From Acinetobacter sp. ANC 4178 (GTDB lineage: Bacteria > Pseudomonadota > Gammaproteobacteria > Pseudomonadales > Moraxellaceae), in assembly GCF_004331175.1 (NCBI RefSeq), contig NZ_SJOD01000001.1, positions 744,001-808,000 on the forward strand: 64,000 nt of DNA, given 5' to 3'. Positions 37,134 to 46,846 of this stretch are shown in pieces. The notes under the pieces were generated by a model that had not been told where the DNA came from, made no database searches, and worked only from the letters and a program-made list of their open reading frames with translations. The first letter of the stretch is position 1, and each line of letters begins with the position of its first letter. A program made the position numbers and the translations under genes.

Positions 37134-37670
37134 TTAATTTATAAGTTTTATAGATGCGTTCATATATTTTGGATTTTGCAATAAACGACTAAATAAGAAA
37201 ACATGCCATTGTTGGTTATGTTGATGAAAATACCCTTGGCAATATTCTTGTAAATTACTATCTAAATCTTTGTGTTTAGAAAAGAAACTTTTCTTATTAA
37301 AGTGTTGAATGCCCAAAACCTGATCGACGACTAATCCGACATAATGATCATGATGACTGATACATAAGACTTTTTGTGTCGGTGAATATTGGCTTCGATG
37401 TCCAGAAATATAGTGTGGCAAATCTGCAACAGAAAGTAATCGTCCACGAATATTCGCAAGTCCCATCACCCAAGACTGAGTATTTGGAACAGGCGTATAT
37501 TTGGGTGGATAAATAACTTCCGAAACCTCACCTAGAGGGGCAACGAAATATTGCCCCATCATTTCAAATGCAATCCCTGACCATCGGTTTACTTCATTCT
37601 CAGTCGAAACGTAGTTTTTATTGCCACGTTTCGCCAAGCGAAGTAATTCGATAAATCCGTTCGCTGCCAT
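37134..37670 (-). CDS. pilI: CheW-like adaptor PilI
   Basis: A 178-aa CheW-domain protein that couples PilJ to the kinase PilL. The core GIAFEMMGQYFVAPLGEVSEV, then VMGLANIRGRLLSVADLPHYI and VGLVVDQVLGIQHF, are typical of CheW proteins. It starts 3 bases after the pilH stop, so translation is probably coupled. Position and size match PilI of other Pil-Chp systems. Confidence 0.93.
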   Translation of the reverse strand: MAANGFIELLRLAKRGNKNYVSTENEVNRWSGIAFEMMGQYFVAPLGEVSEVIYPPKYTPVPNTQSWVMGLANIRGRLLSVADLPHYISGHRSQYSPTQKVLCISHHDHYVGLVVDQVLGIQHFNKKSFFSKHKDLDSNLQEYCQGYFHQHNQQWHVFLFSRLLQNPKYMNASIKLIN

Positions 37671-37673
37671 AGT

Positions 37674-38042
37674 TTATCCTGCGTTGAGGTGCTGCTTAAT
37701 GGTATCGATCAATTGCTGTTCATCAATTGGCTTGGTTAAGTAATCACATGCCCCCTGACGTTTACCCCAAACACGGTCAGTTGCCTGATCTTTAGTACTC
37801 ACAATCACAACTGGAATGTGCTTGGTCGTATCGCCACGCGCAATTTGACGCGTTGCCTGAAAACCATTCACACCAGGCATCACCACATCCATAAGCACCA
37901 AATCAGGTAGCTCTGCTTGTGCCATTGTTACCCCATCTGCACCATTTGAAGCTTCAATGACTTCAAATCCGTGCTTGCCTAATATCTCTCTGAAACGGAA
38001 TGTTTCTGTAGGCGAATCATCTACAATCAAAATACGAGCCAT
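37674..38042 (-). CDS. pilH: response regulator PilH
   Basis: A stand-alone receiver domain of 122 aa with the acidic pocket ILIVDD, phospho-acceptor Asp52 (LVLMDVVMPGVNG), the Thr/Ser switch VIVSTKD and Lys in YLTKPI. In relatives PilH counteracts PilG, favouring pilus retraction or acting as a phosphate sink. ATG 38042 follows GGGGAAGAGC; the longer frame to a TTG at 38054 is less likely. 20 bases separate it from pilG. Confidence 0.93.
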   Translation of the reverse strand: MARILIVDDSPTETFRFREILGKHGFEVIEASNGADGVTMAQAELPDLVLMDVVMPGVNGFQATRQIARGDTTKHIPVVIVSTKDQATDRVWGKRQGACDYLTKPIDEQQLIDTIKQHLNAG

Positions 38043-38062
38043 GCTCTTCCCCAATACAAAAC

Positions 38063-38446
38063 TTATGCTGTTACGTGATTACGAATTGCGTTTAAAAGTT
38101 CATCTTTACTGAATGGTTTTGTTAAATATTCATCAGAACCAACAACACGTCCTTTAGCCTGATCAAATAAGCCATCTTTACTCGATAGCATAATGACAGG
38201 AATATTTTGATAATTTTGTGAGTTTTTAATCAGTGCACAAGTTTGATAGCCGTCTAGACGTGGCATCATGATATCGACAAAAACAATATCTGGATTTGCT
38301 TCGGCAATTTTTGATAACGCTTCAAAGCCATCTACTGCGGTGACCACATCACAACCTTCACGTTGTAATAATGTTTCGGCTGTACGACGAATGGTTTTTG
38401 AATCATCAATTACCATGACTTTTAGATTTTGAAATTTATCGTCCAT
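38063..38446 (-). CDS. pilG: response regulator PilG
   Basis: First gene of the operon: a 127-aa stand-alone receiver domain with VMVIDDSKTIRR, phospho-acceptor Asp58 (IVFVDIMMPRLDG), switch Ser/Thr in VIMLSSKDG and Lys in YLTKPF. PilG promotes pilus extension and adenylate cyclase activation in Pseudomonas. The gene has no DNA-binding domain and must act by protein contact. Upstream is about 280 bases of AT-rich DNA shared with a divergent gene. Confidence 0.94.
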   Translation of the reverse strand: MDDKFQNLKVMVIDDSKTIRRTAETLLQREGCDVVTAVDGFEALSKIAEANPDIVFVDIMMPRLDGYQTCALIKNSQNYQNIPVIMLSSKDGLFDQAKGRVVGSDEYLTKPFSKDELLNAIRNHVTA

Positions 38447-38728
38447 TTAATGACCCGTCCCATTTTTAGAATGTACATACATTTGGTATATAAAGTTTTA
38501 TTACAAGTTGCTAACATTTTTAACATATATTTACTTGTATTTTCAATGAACAGTTTCAAACTAATTCGACACTTTCGTCCAATTTCACCAACAATTTCAC
38601 ATTTTAATTCATCCCAATATTTTTTTTGATGAATAGAGGTTTTTTCTTCGCTAGATTAGTTCTAATATAACTTTATTATTACTTAAAAATAAGTAATTTA
38701 GTCAACTTTAACTTTTGTGGGGGGTTCA

Positions 38729-39370
38729 ATGAAAAGTCAGTTTAGTCGAAAACTTGCTTTCATTGCAGAAAAGGGAATCGCATTTAAACTATTGCTGATT
38801 AGCCTGTTGCTCCTCCAATCAGCATTTACTTTTGCTGAAGATGTAAAGGCTGTTTGGTATCGTTACTATGATAGCAAAGGTGTGGCGAATATTAGTACCA
38901 ACGTCACCCCCAATCATATTCGTTATGGTTATGAAGCACTTGACCGCAATATGCAGGTGATTAAACGCAATCGTCCCTACAATGCGGAAAGCGAACAGAA
39001 AAAAGCACCTCAACGTGCTGCTCAGGCAAAACAACGTGAAGCTGATTTGCGTTTAAAACGCGCTTATACCAACAGCCAAGTTGCAACTCAAAAACGTGAT
39101 GATGCCTTAGCCTATCTCAAAAAGCAGATCAGCTTTCAACAAGACCAGCTTAGACAATTACAAAGCGATCATATTTTATTTAAACGACAAGAAATGGAAT
39201 ATTTGCGTAAAGGCGATCCCATCCCTGCAATTCTGAAAAGTAACCTCACCAATAATTCGACCAATATCCGCAGTAAAAAAGAGCAAATTCAGGCGTTGCA
39301 AACCAATTATCGCAATACGCAGGCTGAATACGCGAATATCATTGCGCGTTTAAAAGCCATGGAAAACTAA
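38729..39370 (+). CDS. exported DUF4124-like coiled-coil protein, hypothetical
   Basis: A 213-aa exported protein. A long N-region and hydrophobic segment end in FTFA-E, a likely Sec cleavage site near residue 36. The mature part begins with VWYRYYDSKGVANISTNVTP, which resembles the short DUF4124 beta hairpin (W/YRW-DxxG-hxxS). The remainder is charged coiled coil (about 95-213) with KQREADLRLKRAY and QISFQQDQLRQLQSD. ATG 38729 lies 5 bases after a run of six G. The RND adaptor gene follows after 24 bases, so cotranscription is likely. Role unknown. Confidence 0.7.
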   Translation: MKSQFSRKLAFIAEKGIAFKLLLISLLLLQSAFTFAEDVKAVWYRYYDSKGVANISTNVTPNHIRYGYEALDRNMQVIKRNRPYNAESEQKKAPQRAAQAKQREADLRLKRAYTNSQVATQKRDDALAYLKKQISFQQDQLRQLQSDHILFKRQEMEYLRKGDPIPAILKSNLTNNSTNIRSKKEQIQALQTNYRNTQAEYANIIARLKAMEN

Positions 39371-39394
39371 TCCTGCAACAGTAAGGACATTTAG

Positions 39395-40498
39395 ATGCAG
39401 CATGCACCCCGATTATCTCAGTCATCAGCCCTCACTATTTGCATTTGTCTTTTACTCGCTGCATGTCAAAAACAACCTGAAACACCCTCCCCCATTGAAA
39501 ATAAGAAGATTGAGCTGATTCAGCAAGATTTAGTTGCGCTTAATTTTGGTCAATCTGTAGATAAAACTGCATTTACAGGCAGTATTCGTGCTGTGAATCA
39601 AAGCAGTCTGCAATCTCAAGTGACTGCAACGGCAACTTCAGTCCGTGCTAATGTCGGTGATGCTGTAGAGCAGGGACAGATCTTAATTCAGCTTAATAAT
39701 CAAGATAATGAAGCTCGTTTAGCTCAAGCGAAAGCCAATTTAGCTGCGACTAAAGCGCAAGCCAACCTCGCTCAGAACATGATGAAACGTAAGCAACGGT
39801 TACTTGATCAGGGTTTTATCTCTAGAGTTGAATTTGAACAAAGTCAGGTGGACTATCAGGCGCAATTAGAAAATGTCAACGCGCAGCAAGCGACTGTCGA
39901 TATTGCACTCAAGGCTAAACAAGATGGAACTTTACGTAGCCCAATAACAGGCGTTGTGACCAAACGTCAGGTTGAACCCGGCCAAACAGTTACAGCGGGT
40001 CAAACCTTATTTGAAATCGTTGATCCAACACAGTTAGAACTTCAAGCACGTTTACCAAGTGATCAACGTAATGCTTTAAAAGCAGGACAAAAAATTGAAT
40101 ATCGCATACAAGGAAGTCCAGAACCACTCACTGCAACACTGAGTCGCTTTTCACCGCTTGCTGATTTAAATAGCCGTCAAATTGAATTTTATGCCACGCC
40201 AAACTCAGCACTCAACCCATTGAGCATAGGCGCCTTTGTCGAAGGCAACATTCTGGCAACCCCCTCAGCATCTGGACAATTAATTCCCTTAGATACGATT
40301 CAGAACATCGAACAAAAGCCTTATGTCTGGGTGATTCGTCAGCAAAAAATTGAACGCATTCCTATACAAATACTTGAACAGCGCTATAGCGAAAATATTG
40401 CGGTCGTCTCTGGACTTGCAAATGGCGATCAAATTAGCCGCGTGAAGTTCAATGATAACGATCTGCATAAAACCGTTACGATTCAGCAAAGCAAATGA
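39395..40498 (+). CDS. RND efflux periplasmic adaptor (membrane fusion) lipoprotein
   Basis: A 367-aa membrane fusion protein. The N-terminus is a lipoprotein signal with lipobox LLLAAC near residue 24. The lipoyl half-motifs TATATSVRANVGDAVEQGQIL and LRSPITGVVTKRQVEPGQTV flank an alpha-hairpin (about 100-160), followed by the beta-barrel and membrane-proximal domains. It links the permease encoded 15 bases downstream to an outer membrane channel. AAGGA lies 8 bases before the ATG. No channel gene is next to it, so it probably borrows a TolC-like protein from elsewhere. Confidence 0.92.
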   Translation: MQHAPRLSQSSALTICICLLLAACQKQPETPSPIENKKIELIQQDLVALNFGQSVDKTAFTGSIRAVNQSSLQSQVTATATSVRANVGDAVEQGQILIQLNNQDNEARLAQAKANLAATKAQANLAQNMMKRKQRLLDQGFISRVEFEQSQVDYQAQLENVNAQQATVDIALKAKQDGTLRSPITGVVTKRQVEPGQTVTAGQTLFEIVDPTQLELQARLPSDQRNALKAGQKIEYRIQGSPEPLTATLSRFSPLADLNSRQIEFYATPNSALNPLSIGAFVEGNILATPSASGQLIPLDTIQNIEQKPYVWVIRQQKIERIPIQILEQRYSENIAVVSGLANGDQISRVKFNDNDLHKTVTIQQSK

Positions 40499-40513
40499 GT
40501 TTAGGGTCTTAAA

Positions 40514-43500
40514 ATGTGGTTAACCCGTATCAGCGTAAAATATCCTGTCTTTACCATCATGATGATGTTGTCGTTGATGGTGCTCGGCTTAGCTTCTTGG
40601 CAACGCATGAGCGTGGAGGAATTTCCTGATGTCGACTTTCCATTTGTTGTTGTGCATACCACTTATCCGGGTGCTTCGCCTGAAACGATTGAATCTGAAA
40701 TTACCAAAAAAATGGAAGATCGGATCAATACCATTTCAGGGCTCAAGCAGGTCATTTCACAGTCCAGTGAAGGGCTTTCCACCATCATTGTTGAGTTTAA
40801 CTTAGATGTTCCCTCTGCTGTCGCTGCTCAAGATATTCGTGACAAAATTGCGCCTGTTACTGCCGAATTTCGAGATGAAATCCAAGACCCTGTGGTCGAA
40901 CGCTATGACCCGACTGCCAGTGCAATTATGTCAATTGTATTTGAGTCCAATACCCAATCCTTACGTGAGCTCAGTACCTATATCGACCAGCGGATTGTGC
41001 CAGAATTACAAACGGTATCTGGCGTGGGTGCGGTTAACTTATTAGGCGATAGCCAGCGTCAAATCCGAATTGTGATCGATCCTTATAAATTACAAAGCTA
41101 CGGCATTGGCATCGACCAAGTCATCAACACTCTAAAAAGTGAAAATATTGAAGTTCCAGGCGGCACCCTCAAACAAGCCAATTCCGAACTTGTGGTCGAA
41201 ATTAAATCCAAAGTGATTCATCCCTACGCTTTTGGGGATTTAATCGTTGCCACCAAAAATGGCAGTCCGATTTTTTTAAAACAAGTTGCGACGGTTGAAG
41301 ACAGTCAGGCAGAACTTGACTCTAGCGCGTTTTTAAATGGTAACCCTGCTGTCGCGGTAGATGTATTGCGTAACTCCGATTCAAATATTATTCAAGTGGT
41401 GGATGGCACTCGTAAAGCTTTAGCCAAAATTGAAAAACAACTTCCCAAAGGCGTCAGTGTCAAAGTCGTGGTCGACAGCTCCCAAGGCATTCGTGGTAGC
41501 ATTCAAGATGTCACGCGAACTATCCTTGAAGGCGCAATACTCGCGGTTTTGATTGTATTACTTTTCCTTGGTTCCTTCCGCTCCACCATTATTACAGGTA
41601 TGACCCTGCCCATCTCTTTATTGGGCACTTTAGCCATGATTTGGGCTTTTGGCTTTAGTATTAATATGATGACGCTCTTAGCCTTGTCGCTCAGCATTGG
41701 CTTACTGATTGATGATGCGATTGTGGTTAGGGAAAATATTGTCCGCCATGCCGATATGGGTAAAGACCATGTGAGTGCCGCGTTAGATGGAACCAAAGAA
41801 ATTGGCTTAGCAGTCTTAGCCACCACCTTAACCATTGTGGCGGTATTTTTACCTGTTGCCTTTATGGGCGGTATTATCGGTCGTTTCTTTTACCAATTTG
41901 GGGTAACGGTCAGTACCGCAGTACTAATTTCCATGTTTGTCAGTTTCACCCTTGACCCGATGCTTTCTGCGCATTGGACAGATTCAGGCAAAAAATCTAA
42001 AAAGCCAAACCTATTAAGCCGTTTCTTCGATGCCATTGCACATCTGCTAGACCGTATTACCCATGTGTATGAATACTTACTAAAGTTAGCATTACGCTTT
42101 CGCTTGATAACGCTCATGATTGCGATAGCCTCTCTTTTTGGTGCATTGGCTTTATCTAAAATGATTGGTACCGAATTTGTACCTACGCCAGATAAAGCAC
42201 AGATTCGAATTAAATTTGAAACGCCAGTCAATGCATCTTTGGAATATTCACAAGCCAAACTGTTACAAGTGGAGCAAATTCTAAGACAAAATCCTGAGGT
42301 CTTGGGCACTTATGGCGTGATTAACGGCGTTACAGATCGCGGGAAAAACCATGTCAGCCTGCGTGTGACGGTAACTACACGCCAACAACGCGATAAGACA
42401 CTGATTCAACTCAACAATGAATTTCGTGATCGTCTTAAAAGTATTGCAGGAATTAGTGTCACTTCGGTTGCCTCCGCCGATGAAAATGTTTCTGGTGGGC
42501 AAAAACCGATCATGATTTCGATTAAAGGACCTGACTTAAATCAACTTCAAAAGATCTCAGACCAATTCATGCAAGAGGTTGCTCAGGTTAGAGGCGTTGT
42601 CGACTTAGAAAGTTCACTCAAAGAACCTAAAGCCAACTTGGCAGTCCATATTAATCGGGTTTTGGCCAATGATTTAGGCCTATCGGTCAGTCAAATTGCC
42701 AATGTTGTACGCCCCTTAATTGCGGGTGATGATGTCACCTCGTGGCAAGATGACAAAGGTGAAACTTACGATGTCAATGTTCGACTAGCCGAAAGCCAGC
42801 GTAGCCTACCGAGTGATTTAGCCAATTTATACATTAGCTCTGCAAAACAAGATCAGTCTGGGCAAAATATTTTGGTGCCACTGAGCAGTATTGCCAGCCT
42901 AGAACAAAGTTTAGGTGCTTCTCAAATTAATCGTCGTGATTTGGCACGAGAAGTCTTGGTTGAAGCCAATACGGCTGGACGCCCTGCAGGTGATATTGGG
43001 GCCGATATACAAAAAATTCAGGATAATTTTAAACTGCCTGCGGGTTATAGCTTTGATACCCAAGGGGCAAATGCGGATATGGCTGAATCGGCAGGATATG
43101 CACTCACGGCAATTACCTTGTCGATTGTGTTTATTTATATTGTTTTAGGTTCGCAGTTTAATAGCTTTATTCACCCTGCTGCCATTATGGCCTCACTCCC
43201 ACTATCGCTGATTGGGGTATTTTTAGCCCTATTCTTATTCAATTCGACCATGAACCTTTTCTCGATTATTGGCATCATTATGCTGATGGGACTGGTCACC
43301 AAAAATGCCATCTTACTGATCGACTTTATTAAAAAGGCCATGGAATCTGGCAGCAGCCGTTATGATGCGATTTTACAAGCAGGTAAAACCCGTTTGCGAC
43401 CAATTTTAATGACCACCAGCGCGATGGTCATGGGTATGATTCCGCTGGCACTCGGACTTGGTGAAGGTGGAGAACAAAGTGCCCCTATGGCACATGCCGT

Positions 43501-43618
43501 GATTGGCGGGGTCATTACCTCTACCCTACTCACCTTGGTGGTGGTTCCTGTGATCTTTACTTACTTAGATGACTTTAAGAATTTTCTACTTCGTCTCAAA
43601 CAGAAAATCATGGCATAA
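40514..43618 (+). CDS. RND efflux transporter permease (AcrB/HAE family)
   Basis: A 1034-aa inner membrane pump with the duplicated RND layout: helix 1, large periplasmic domain, helices 2-6, then the same again. The start PVFTIMMMLSLMVLGL is followed by FPDVDFPFVVVHTTYPGASPETIE. The proton relay in helix 4 is seen in LSLSIGLLIDDAIVVREN (two Asp). The second half carries LMGLVTKNAILLIDF in helix 10. It is closer to the efflux pumps with unknown or broad substrates than to AdeB, judged by the missing AdeABC-type neighbours; the substrate cannot be read from sequence. It forms an operon with the adaptor. Confidence 0.93.
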   Translation: MWLTRISVKYPVFTIMMMLSLMVLGLASWQRMSVEEFPDVDFPFVVVHTTYPGASPETIESEITKKMEDRINTISGLKQVISQSSEGLSTIIVEFNLDVPSAVAAQDIRDKIAPVTAEFRDEIQDPVVERYDPTASAIMSIVFESNTQSLRELSTYIDQRIVPELQTVSGVGAVNLLGDSQRQIRIVIDPYKLQSYGIGIDQVINTLKSENIEVPGGTLKQANSELVVEIKSKVIHPYAFGDLIVATKNGSPIFLKQVATVEDSQAELDSSAFLNGNPAVAVDVLRNSDSNIIQVVDGTRKALAKIEKQLPKGVSVKVVVDSSQGIRGSIQDVTRTILEGAILAVLIVLLFLGSFRSTIITGMTLPISLLGTLAMIWAFGFSINMMTLLALSLSIGLLIDDAIVVRENIVRHADMGKDHVSAALDGTKEIGLAVLATTLTIVAVFLPVAFMGGIIGRFFYQFGVTVSTAVLISMFVSFTLDPMLSAHWTDSGKKSKKPNLLSRFFDAIAHLLDRITHVYEYLLKLALRFRLITLMIAIASLFGALALSKMIGTEFVPTPDKAQIRIKFETPVNASLEYSQAKLLQVEQILRQNPEVLGTYGVINGVTDRGKNHVSLRVTVTTRQQRDKTLIQLNNEFRDRLKSIAGISVTSVASADENVSGGQKPIMISIKGPDLNQLQKISDQFMQEVAQVRGVVDLESSLKEPKANLAVHINRVLANDLGLSVSQIANVVRPLIAGDDVTSWQDDKGETYDVNVRLAESQRSLPSDLANLYISSAKQDQSGQNILVPLSSIASLEQSLGASQINRRDLAREVLVEANTAGRPAGDIGADIQKIQDNFKLPAGYSFDTQGANADMAESAGYALTAITLSIVFIYIVLGSQFNSFIHPAAIMASLPLSLIGVFLALFLFNSTMNLFSIIGIIMLMGLVTKNAILLIDFIKKAMESGSSRYDAILQAGKTRLRPILMTTSAMVMGMIPLALGLGEGGEQSAPMAHAVIGGVITSTLLTLVVVPVIFTYLDDFKNFLLRLKQKIMA

Positions 43619-43636
43619 TCCATGGCAGTTCAATGG

Positions 43637-43666
43637 ACAGTCAGCATCGAGTGGCTGTTTCATTTT
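43637..43666 (+). terminator. weak terminator between the RND operon and proS
   Basis: ACAGTCA (43637-43643) pairs with TGGCTGT (43652-43658, one wobble), followed by a broken T-run. Confidence 0.5.
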
Positions 43667-43707
43667 AGATTGGATTATCCTTCACGATTAATATTAGGAC
43701 AGTATTC

Positions 43708-45423
43708 ATGCGCGCGAGTCGCTTTTTATTTGCAACGTTAAGAGAAACCCCAAACGATGCTGAAGTTATTTCACATCAACTTATGCTCCGTGCGGGCATG
43801 ATTCGTAAATTGGCTTCAGGTTTATACACTTGGCTGCCGATGGGCGTACGTGTGCTAAATAAAGTTGAAGCGATTGTGCGTGAAGAAATGAACCGTTCAG
43901 GTTCGCTTGAAGTATTCATGCCTGTGGCGCAACCTGCCAGCCTTTGGGAAGAGTCGGGTCGTTATGTACAGTACGGTCCTGAATTGTTACGCTTCAAAGA
44001 TCGTCATGATAATCCATTCGTTTTGGGTCCGACCCACGAAGAAGTGATTACTGATTTAGCGCGTAATGAATTAAAAAGTTATAAGCAATTACCAATTAAT
44101 TTCTACCAAATTCAAACCAAATTCCGTGACGAAATTCGCCCACGCTTTGGTGTAATGCGTTCACGCGAATTCATTATGAAAGATGCTTATTCTTTCCATG
44201 CAGATCAAGCATCTTTACAAGAAACTTATGATTTGATGTATCAAACCTATTGCAACATTTTCACCCGTTTAGGTTTAGATTTCCGTCCAGTACAAGCGGA
44301 TACAGGTTCAATTGGTGGTTCAGGTTCACATGAATTCCATGTTTTGGCTTCAAGTGGTGAAGATGATATCGCTTTCTCGACCGAATCAGACTATGCAGCC
44401 AACATTGAAATGGCTGAAGCAGTATTGGTCGGTGAGCGTGCTGCTCCAACCCAAGCTTTGGAAGTTGTCGATACACCAAATCAAAAAACCATTGCTGATG
44501 TCTCTGCATTCTTGAATTCTGATCCTGCACACTCTGTTAAAGCATTGTTGGTACAAGGTGTAGCTGATGAAAATGGGCAAACACCTGTTATCGCACTCTT
44601 CTTACGTGGCGATCATGAGTTGAATGAAATTAAAGCTGAGAAGCACCCATTGATTGCATCACCATTAACGTTTGCAACAGAAGAACAGCTTGCAGCGCTT
44701 GGTTTAACTGCTGGTTTCTGTGGACCACAAGGTTTAGTTGAAAAAGGTTTAACAGTCATTGTAGATCGTGCTGCATCGGTACTGTCAGACTTTGTGGCGG
44801 GTGCCAATGAAGCAGACAAACATGCAACAGGTGTAAACTGGGAACGCGATGCTCAATTCACCGAAGTTTACGACTTACGTAATGTAGTTGAAGGCGATCC
44901 ATCTCCAGATGGTAAAGGTACGCTGCAAATTAAACGCGGAATTGAAGTGGGTCATATTTTCCAATTGGGTCAAAAATACTCAGAAGCTTTAGGCTGTAAA
45001 GTATTGGGGGAAGATGGCAAACCATTTACTGTGACGATGGGTTGTTATGGCATTGGGGTTACACGTGTCGTCGCTTCAGCAATCGAGCAGAATTTCGATG
45101 AGAAAGGCATCATTTGGCCATCTGCAATTGCCCCGTTTGAAGTTGCAATTGTACCGATGAATGCGCACAAATCTCCACGTACTTTAGAGGCTGCTGAAGC
45201 TTTATATGCGGAGTTAACTGCTGCGGGTTATGATGTATTACTCGATGATCGTAACGAACGTCCTGGCGTGAAATTTTCCGATCTTGAGTTAACGGGTATT
45301 CCACACCGTATCGTGATTGGTGAGAAAGGTCTGGATGCAGGTACGTTTGAATATAAAGGCCGTACCGATGCTGAATCTGTGAACATTTCTAAAGATGAAT
45401 TATTAGCAAAAATTGCCAAGTAA
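43708..45423 (+). CDS. proS: prolyl-tRNA synthetase
   Basis: Class II aminoacyl-tRNA synthetase of the bacterial type (571 aa). Motif 2 and 3 regions are present ([21 protein letters not shown] and [16 protein letters not shown]), with the editing (YbaK-like INS) domain inserted at about 225-400, which hydrolyses Ala- and Cys-tRNA(Pro), and the C-terminal anticodon-binding domain from about 470 ([17 protein letters not shown]). Length and layout are those of E. coli ProS. The ATG at 43708 lies behind an AGGACAG. Ends with a strong terminator shared with the convergent operon. Confidence 0.98.
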   Translation: MRASRFLFATLRETPNDAEVISHQLMLRAGMIRKLASGLYTWLPMGVRVLNKVEAIVREEMNRSGSLEVFMPVAQPASLWEESGRYVQYGPELLRFKDRHDNPFVLGPTHEEVITDLARNELKSYKQLPINFYQIQTKFRDEIRPRFGVMRSREFIMKDAYSFHADQASLQETYDLMYQTYCNIFTRLGLDFRPVQADTGSIGGSGSHEFHVLASSGEDDIAFSTESDYAANIEMAEAVLVGERAAPTQALEVVDTPNQKTIADVSAFLNSDPAHSVKALLVQGVADENGQTPVIALFLRGDHELNEIKAEKHPLIASPLTFATEEQLAALGLTAGFCGPQGLVEKGLTVIVDRAASVLSDFVAGANEADKHATGVNWERDAQFTEVYDLRNVVEGDPSPDGKGTLQIKRGIEVGHIFQLGQKYSEALGCKVLGEDGKPFTVTMGCYGIGVTRVVASAIEQNFDEKGIIWPSAIAPFEVAIVPMNAHKSPRTLEAAEALYAELTAAGYDVLLDDRNERPGVKFSDLELTGIPHRIVIGEKGLDAGTFEYKGRTDAESVNISKDELLAKIAK

Positions 45424-45439
45424 TTTTTTTACTTAGCAT

Positions 45440-45470
45440 AAAAAATCCCGCAACTTGCGGGATTTTTTTT
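45440..45470. terminator. bidirectional terminator proS / secreted protein operon
   Basis: TCCCGCA (45446-45452) pairs with TGCGGGA (45456-45462), with a 5' A-run and a 3' T-run. Confidence 0.9.
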
Positions 45471-45482
45471 ATTAAAACTGAA

Positions 45483-46826
45483 TTAACAAAACTTCATCCC
45501 ACCAAAACAGTTGGATCGGAAATTCTGCCCTTGCAAGGTTAAGTTGGTCAGTGGGAAATCCAAAGTCGTGCTATTCATAGGTACATTACCCACGACTAAA
45601 GCAGACCCTCCCACACATCCTGTTAAGAGGTTTCCACAATTTCGTGGATGCTCGGTTAAGTCTTTATTAATCCCAGCAATGGTTTGCTTTAATACTTCAT
45701 TGGTAATCGCGACTTGCGTGGTTGGACTTAAACTTCCCAATTCCACTTCATCTTCCATCGACAACCACCAACCTTGATTGGCTGCAACAGCGGCACCCGG
45801 CCATAAGATCTTTTGTGATTGCAATGATAAGGATGCAGGGTTATTTAAGTATAACGCATGAATTAAACCCAAATTCTGATTGACCGTAATGTCGGTTTTC
45901 AAACCTGTAATATTGCCTGTTACCTGCTTATCCAAATTCAAAAAACCAGCCACTGTCGCCTTTAATTGTCCACTAAAGTCAATCTGCCCTACAGTCCCAC
46001 TGCCTTTTAACACCACATCTTTGAGTCTCGTTCCCGACACAATGGTTGAATTAATGGTAAAAGGGGCAGAAGTTGAAGAAAGGCTTAAATTATAATTATT
46101 CGAGGTATAAGAAATATCATAACAAGGATCTAAAAAACCATCGACACAGGTTGTTCCAGAACTACTTCCCAATAATCGGCCTTGCACAATACCATTAATC
46201 GTTAACCCTGTATCTGCATACGTCATATTACGTGCCTGAGTTACGGCTGTACCTGATGCAGTTTTAGTTTTCATATAACCACTAAACGAGTTAATCCCAT
46301 TCGGTGTTGCAGTGTTTTCTGTACCCAAAGTCATCAGTCCTGAAATTTTCTCAGCACTGACTCGAAATCCCACCACTTCACGCGTCGCTGCTGAACTTGG
46401 ATTTTTAATCGCAAATTGTAAAAATGGATTGGTAATTTTAGCCGAGGTTGCTGCACGCTCATCAGACGTATAGTTGGAATTTGCAGGTAGTCCACTTAAA
46501 GAAATATTATCAATATCAATGTCACAACTACTGGCGCGCACGCTATTGTTGACCCCACCACAACCCAATGCCAGTTTATTAATATTGGCATTCAACTCCA
46601 TAACCGCTTCTAAACCCAACTTATAAAACCCGATATTGGATTGATTATAAGTGTCCCCTTTTTGGTCGGTTTGTGTCGTGCCCTGTAAATACTGCAAGGT
46701 TAATAAAGCTTGACCCGATACATCCGATAACTCCTGATCAGATAGGCTTTGCAAGCTTTTTGCCATGACAGGTGTAACAGCGGTAGCCAGTAAAATGCTT
46801 AATAATAATTTCGTCTTCATGACCAC
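45483..46826 (-). CDS. exported beta-rich protein with post-signal LSDQELSDVSGQ motif (fourth of operon)
   Basis: A 447-aa exported protein, last of four related minus-strand genes. Sec signal ends at about TPVMA (residue 22), then SLQSLSDQELSDVSGQA (residues 24-40), the motif shared by all four. The mature part is Ser/Thr/Asn/Gly-rich and predicted mostly beta strand, with paired cysteines (CGGVNNSVRASSC) and a C-terminal CFGGMKFC. I recognise no enzyme motif. It resembles the Acinetobacter secreted families with an N-terminal GQ motif (DUF6160 or Fil-like, from memory). GTG 46826 is preferred: AGGA lies 6 bases upstream, against 12 for ATG 46820. A surface or fimbria-like role is a guess. 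Confidence 0.7.
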   Translation of the reverse strand: MVMKTKLLLSILLATAVTPVMAKSLQSLSDQELSDVSGQALLTLQYLQGTTQTDQKGDTYNQSNIGFYKLGLEAVMELNANINKLALGCGGVNNSVRASSCDIDIDNISLSGLPANSNYTSDERAATSAKITNPFLQFAIKNPSSAATREVVGFRVSAEKISGLMTLGTENTATPNGINSFSGYMKTKTASGTAVTQARNMTYADTGLTINGIVQGRLLGSSSGTTCVDGFLDPCYDISYTSNNYNLSLSSTSAPFTINSTIVSGTRLKDVVLKGSGTVGQIDFSGQLKATVAGFLNLDKQVTGNITGLKTDITVNQNLGLIHALYLNNPASLSLQSQKILWPGAAVAANQGWWLSMEDEVELGSLSPTTQVAITNEVLKQTIAGINKDLTEHPRNCGNLLTGCVGGSALVVGNVPMNSTTLDFPLTNLTLQGQNFRSNCFGGMKFC

Positions 46827-46846
46827 TTAAATTCCTTTCATTCTTT

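Noticed and set aside
38429..38629. 66-codon plus-strand frame upstream of the coiled-coil gene
   Set aside because: It overlaps the pilG start and its promoter region and lacks a Shine-Dalgarno sequence.
39395..43618. AdeABC, AdeFGH or AdeIJK efflux pump
   Set aside because: Only adaptor and permease are present; there is no outer membrane channel and no adeRS, adeL or adeN type regulator next to them.
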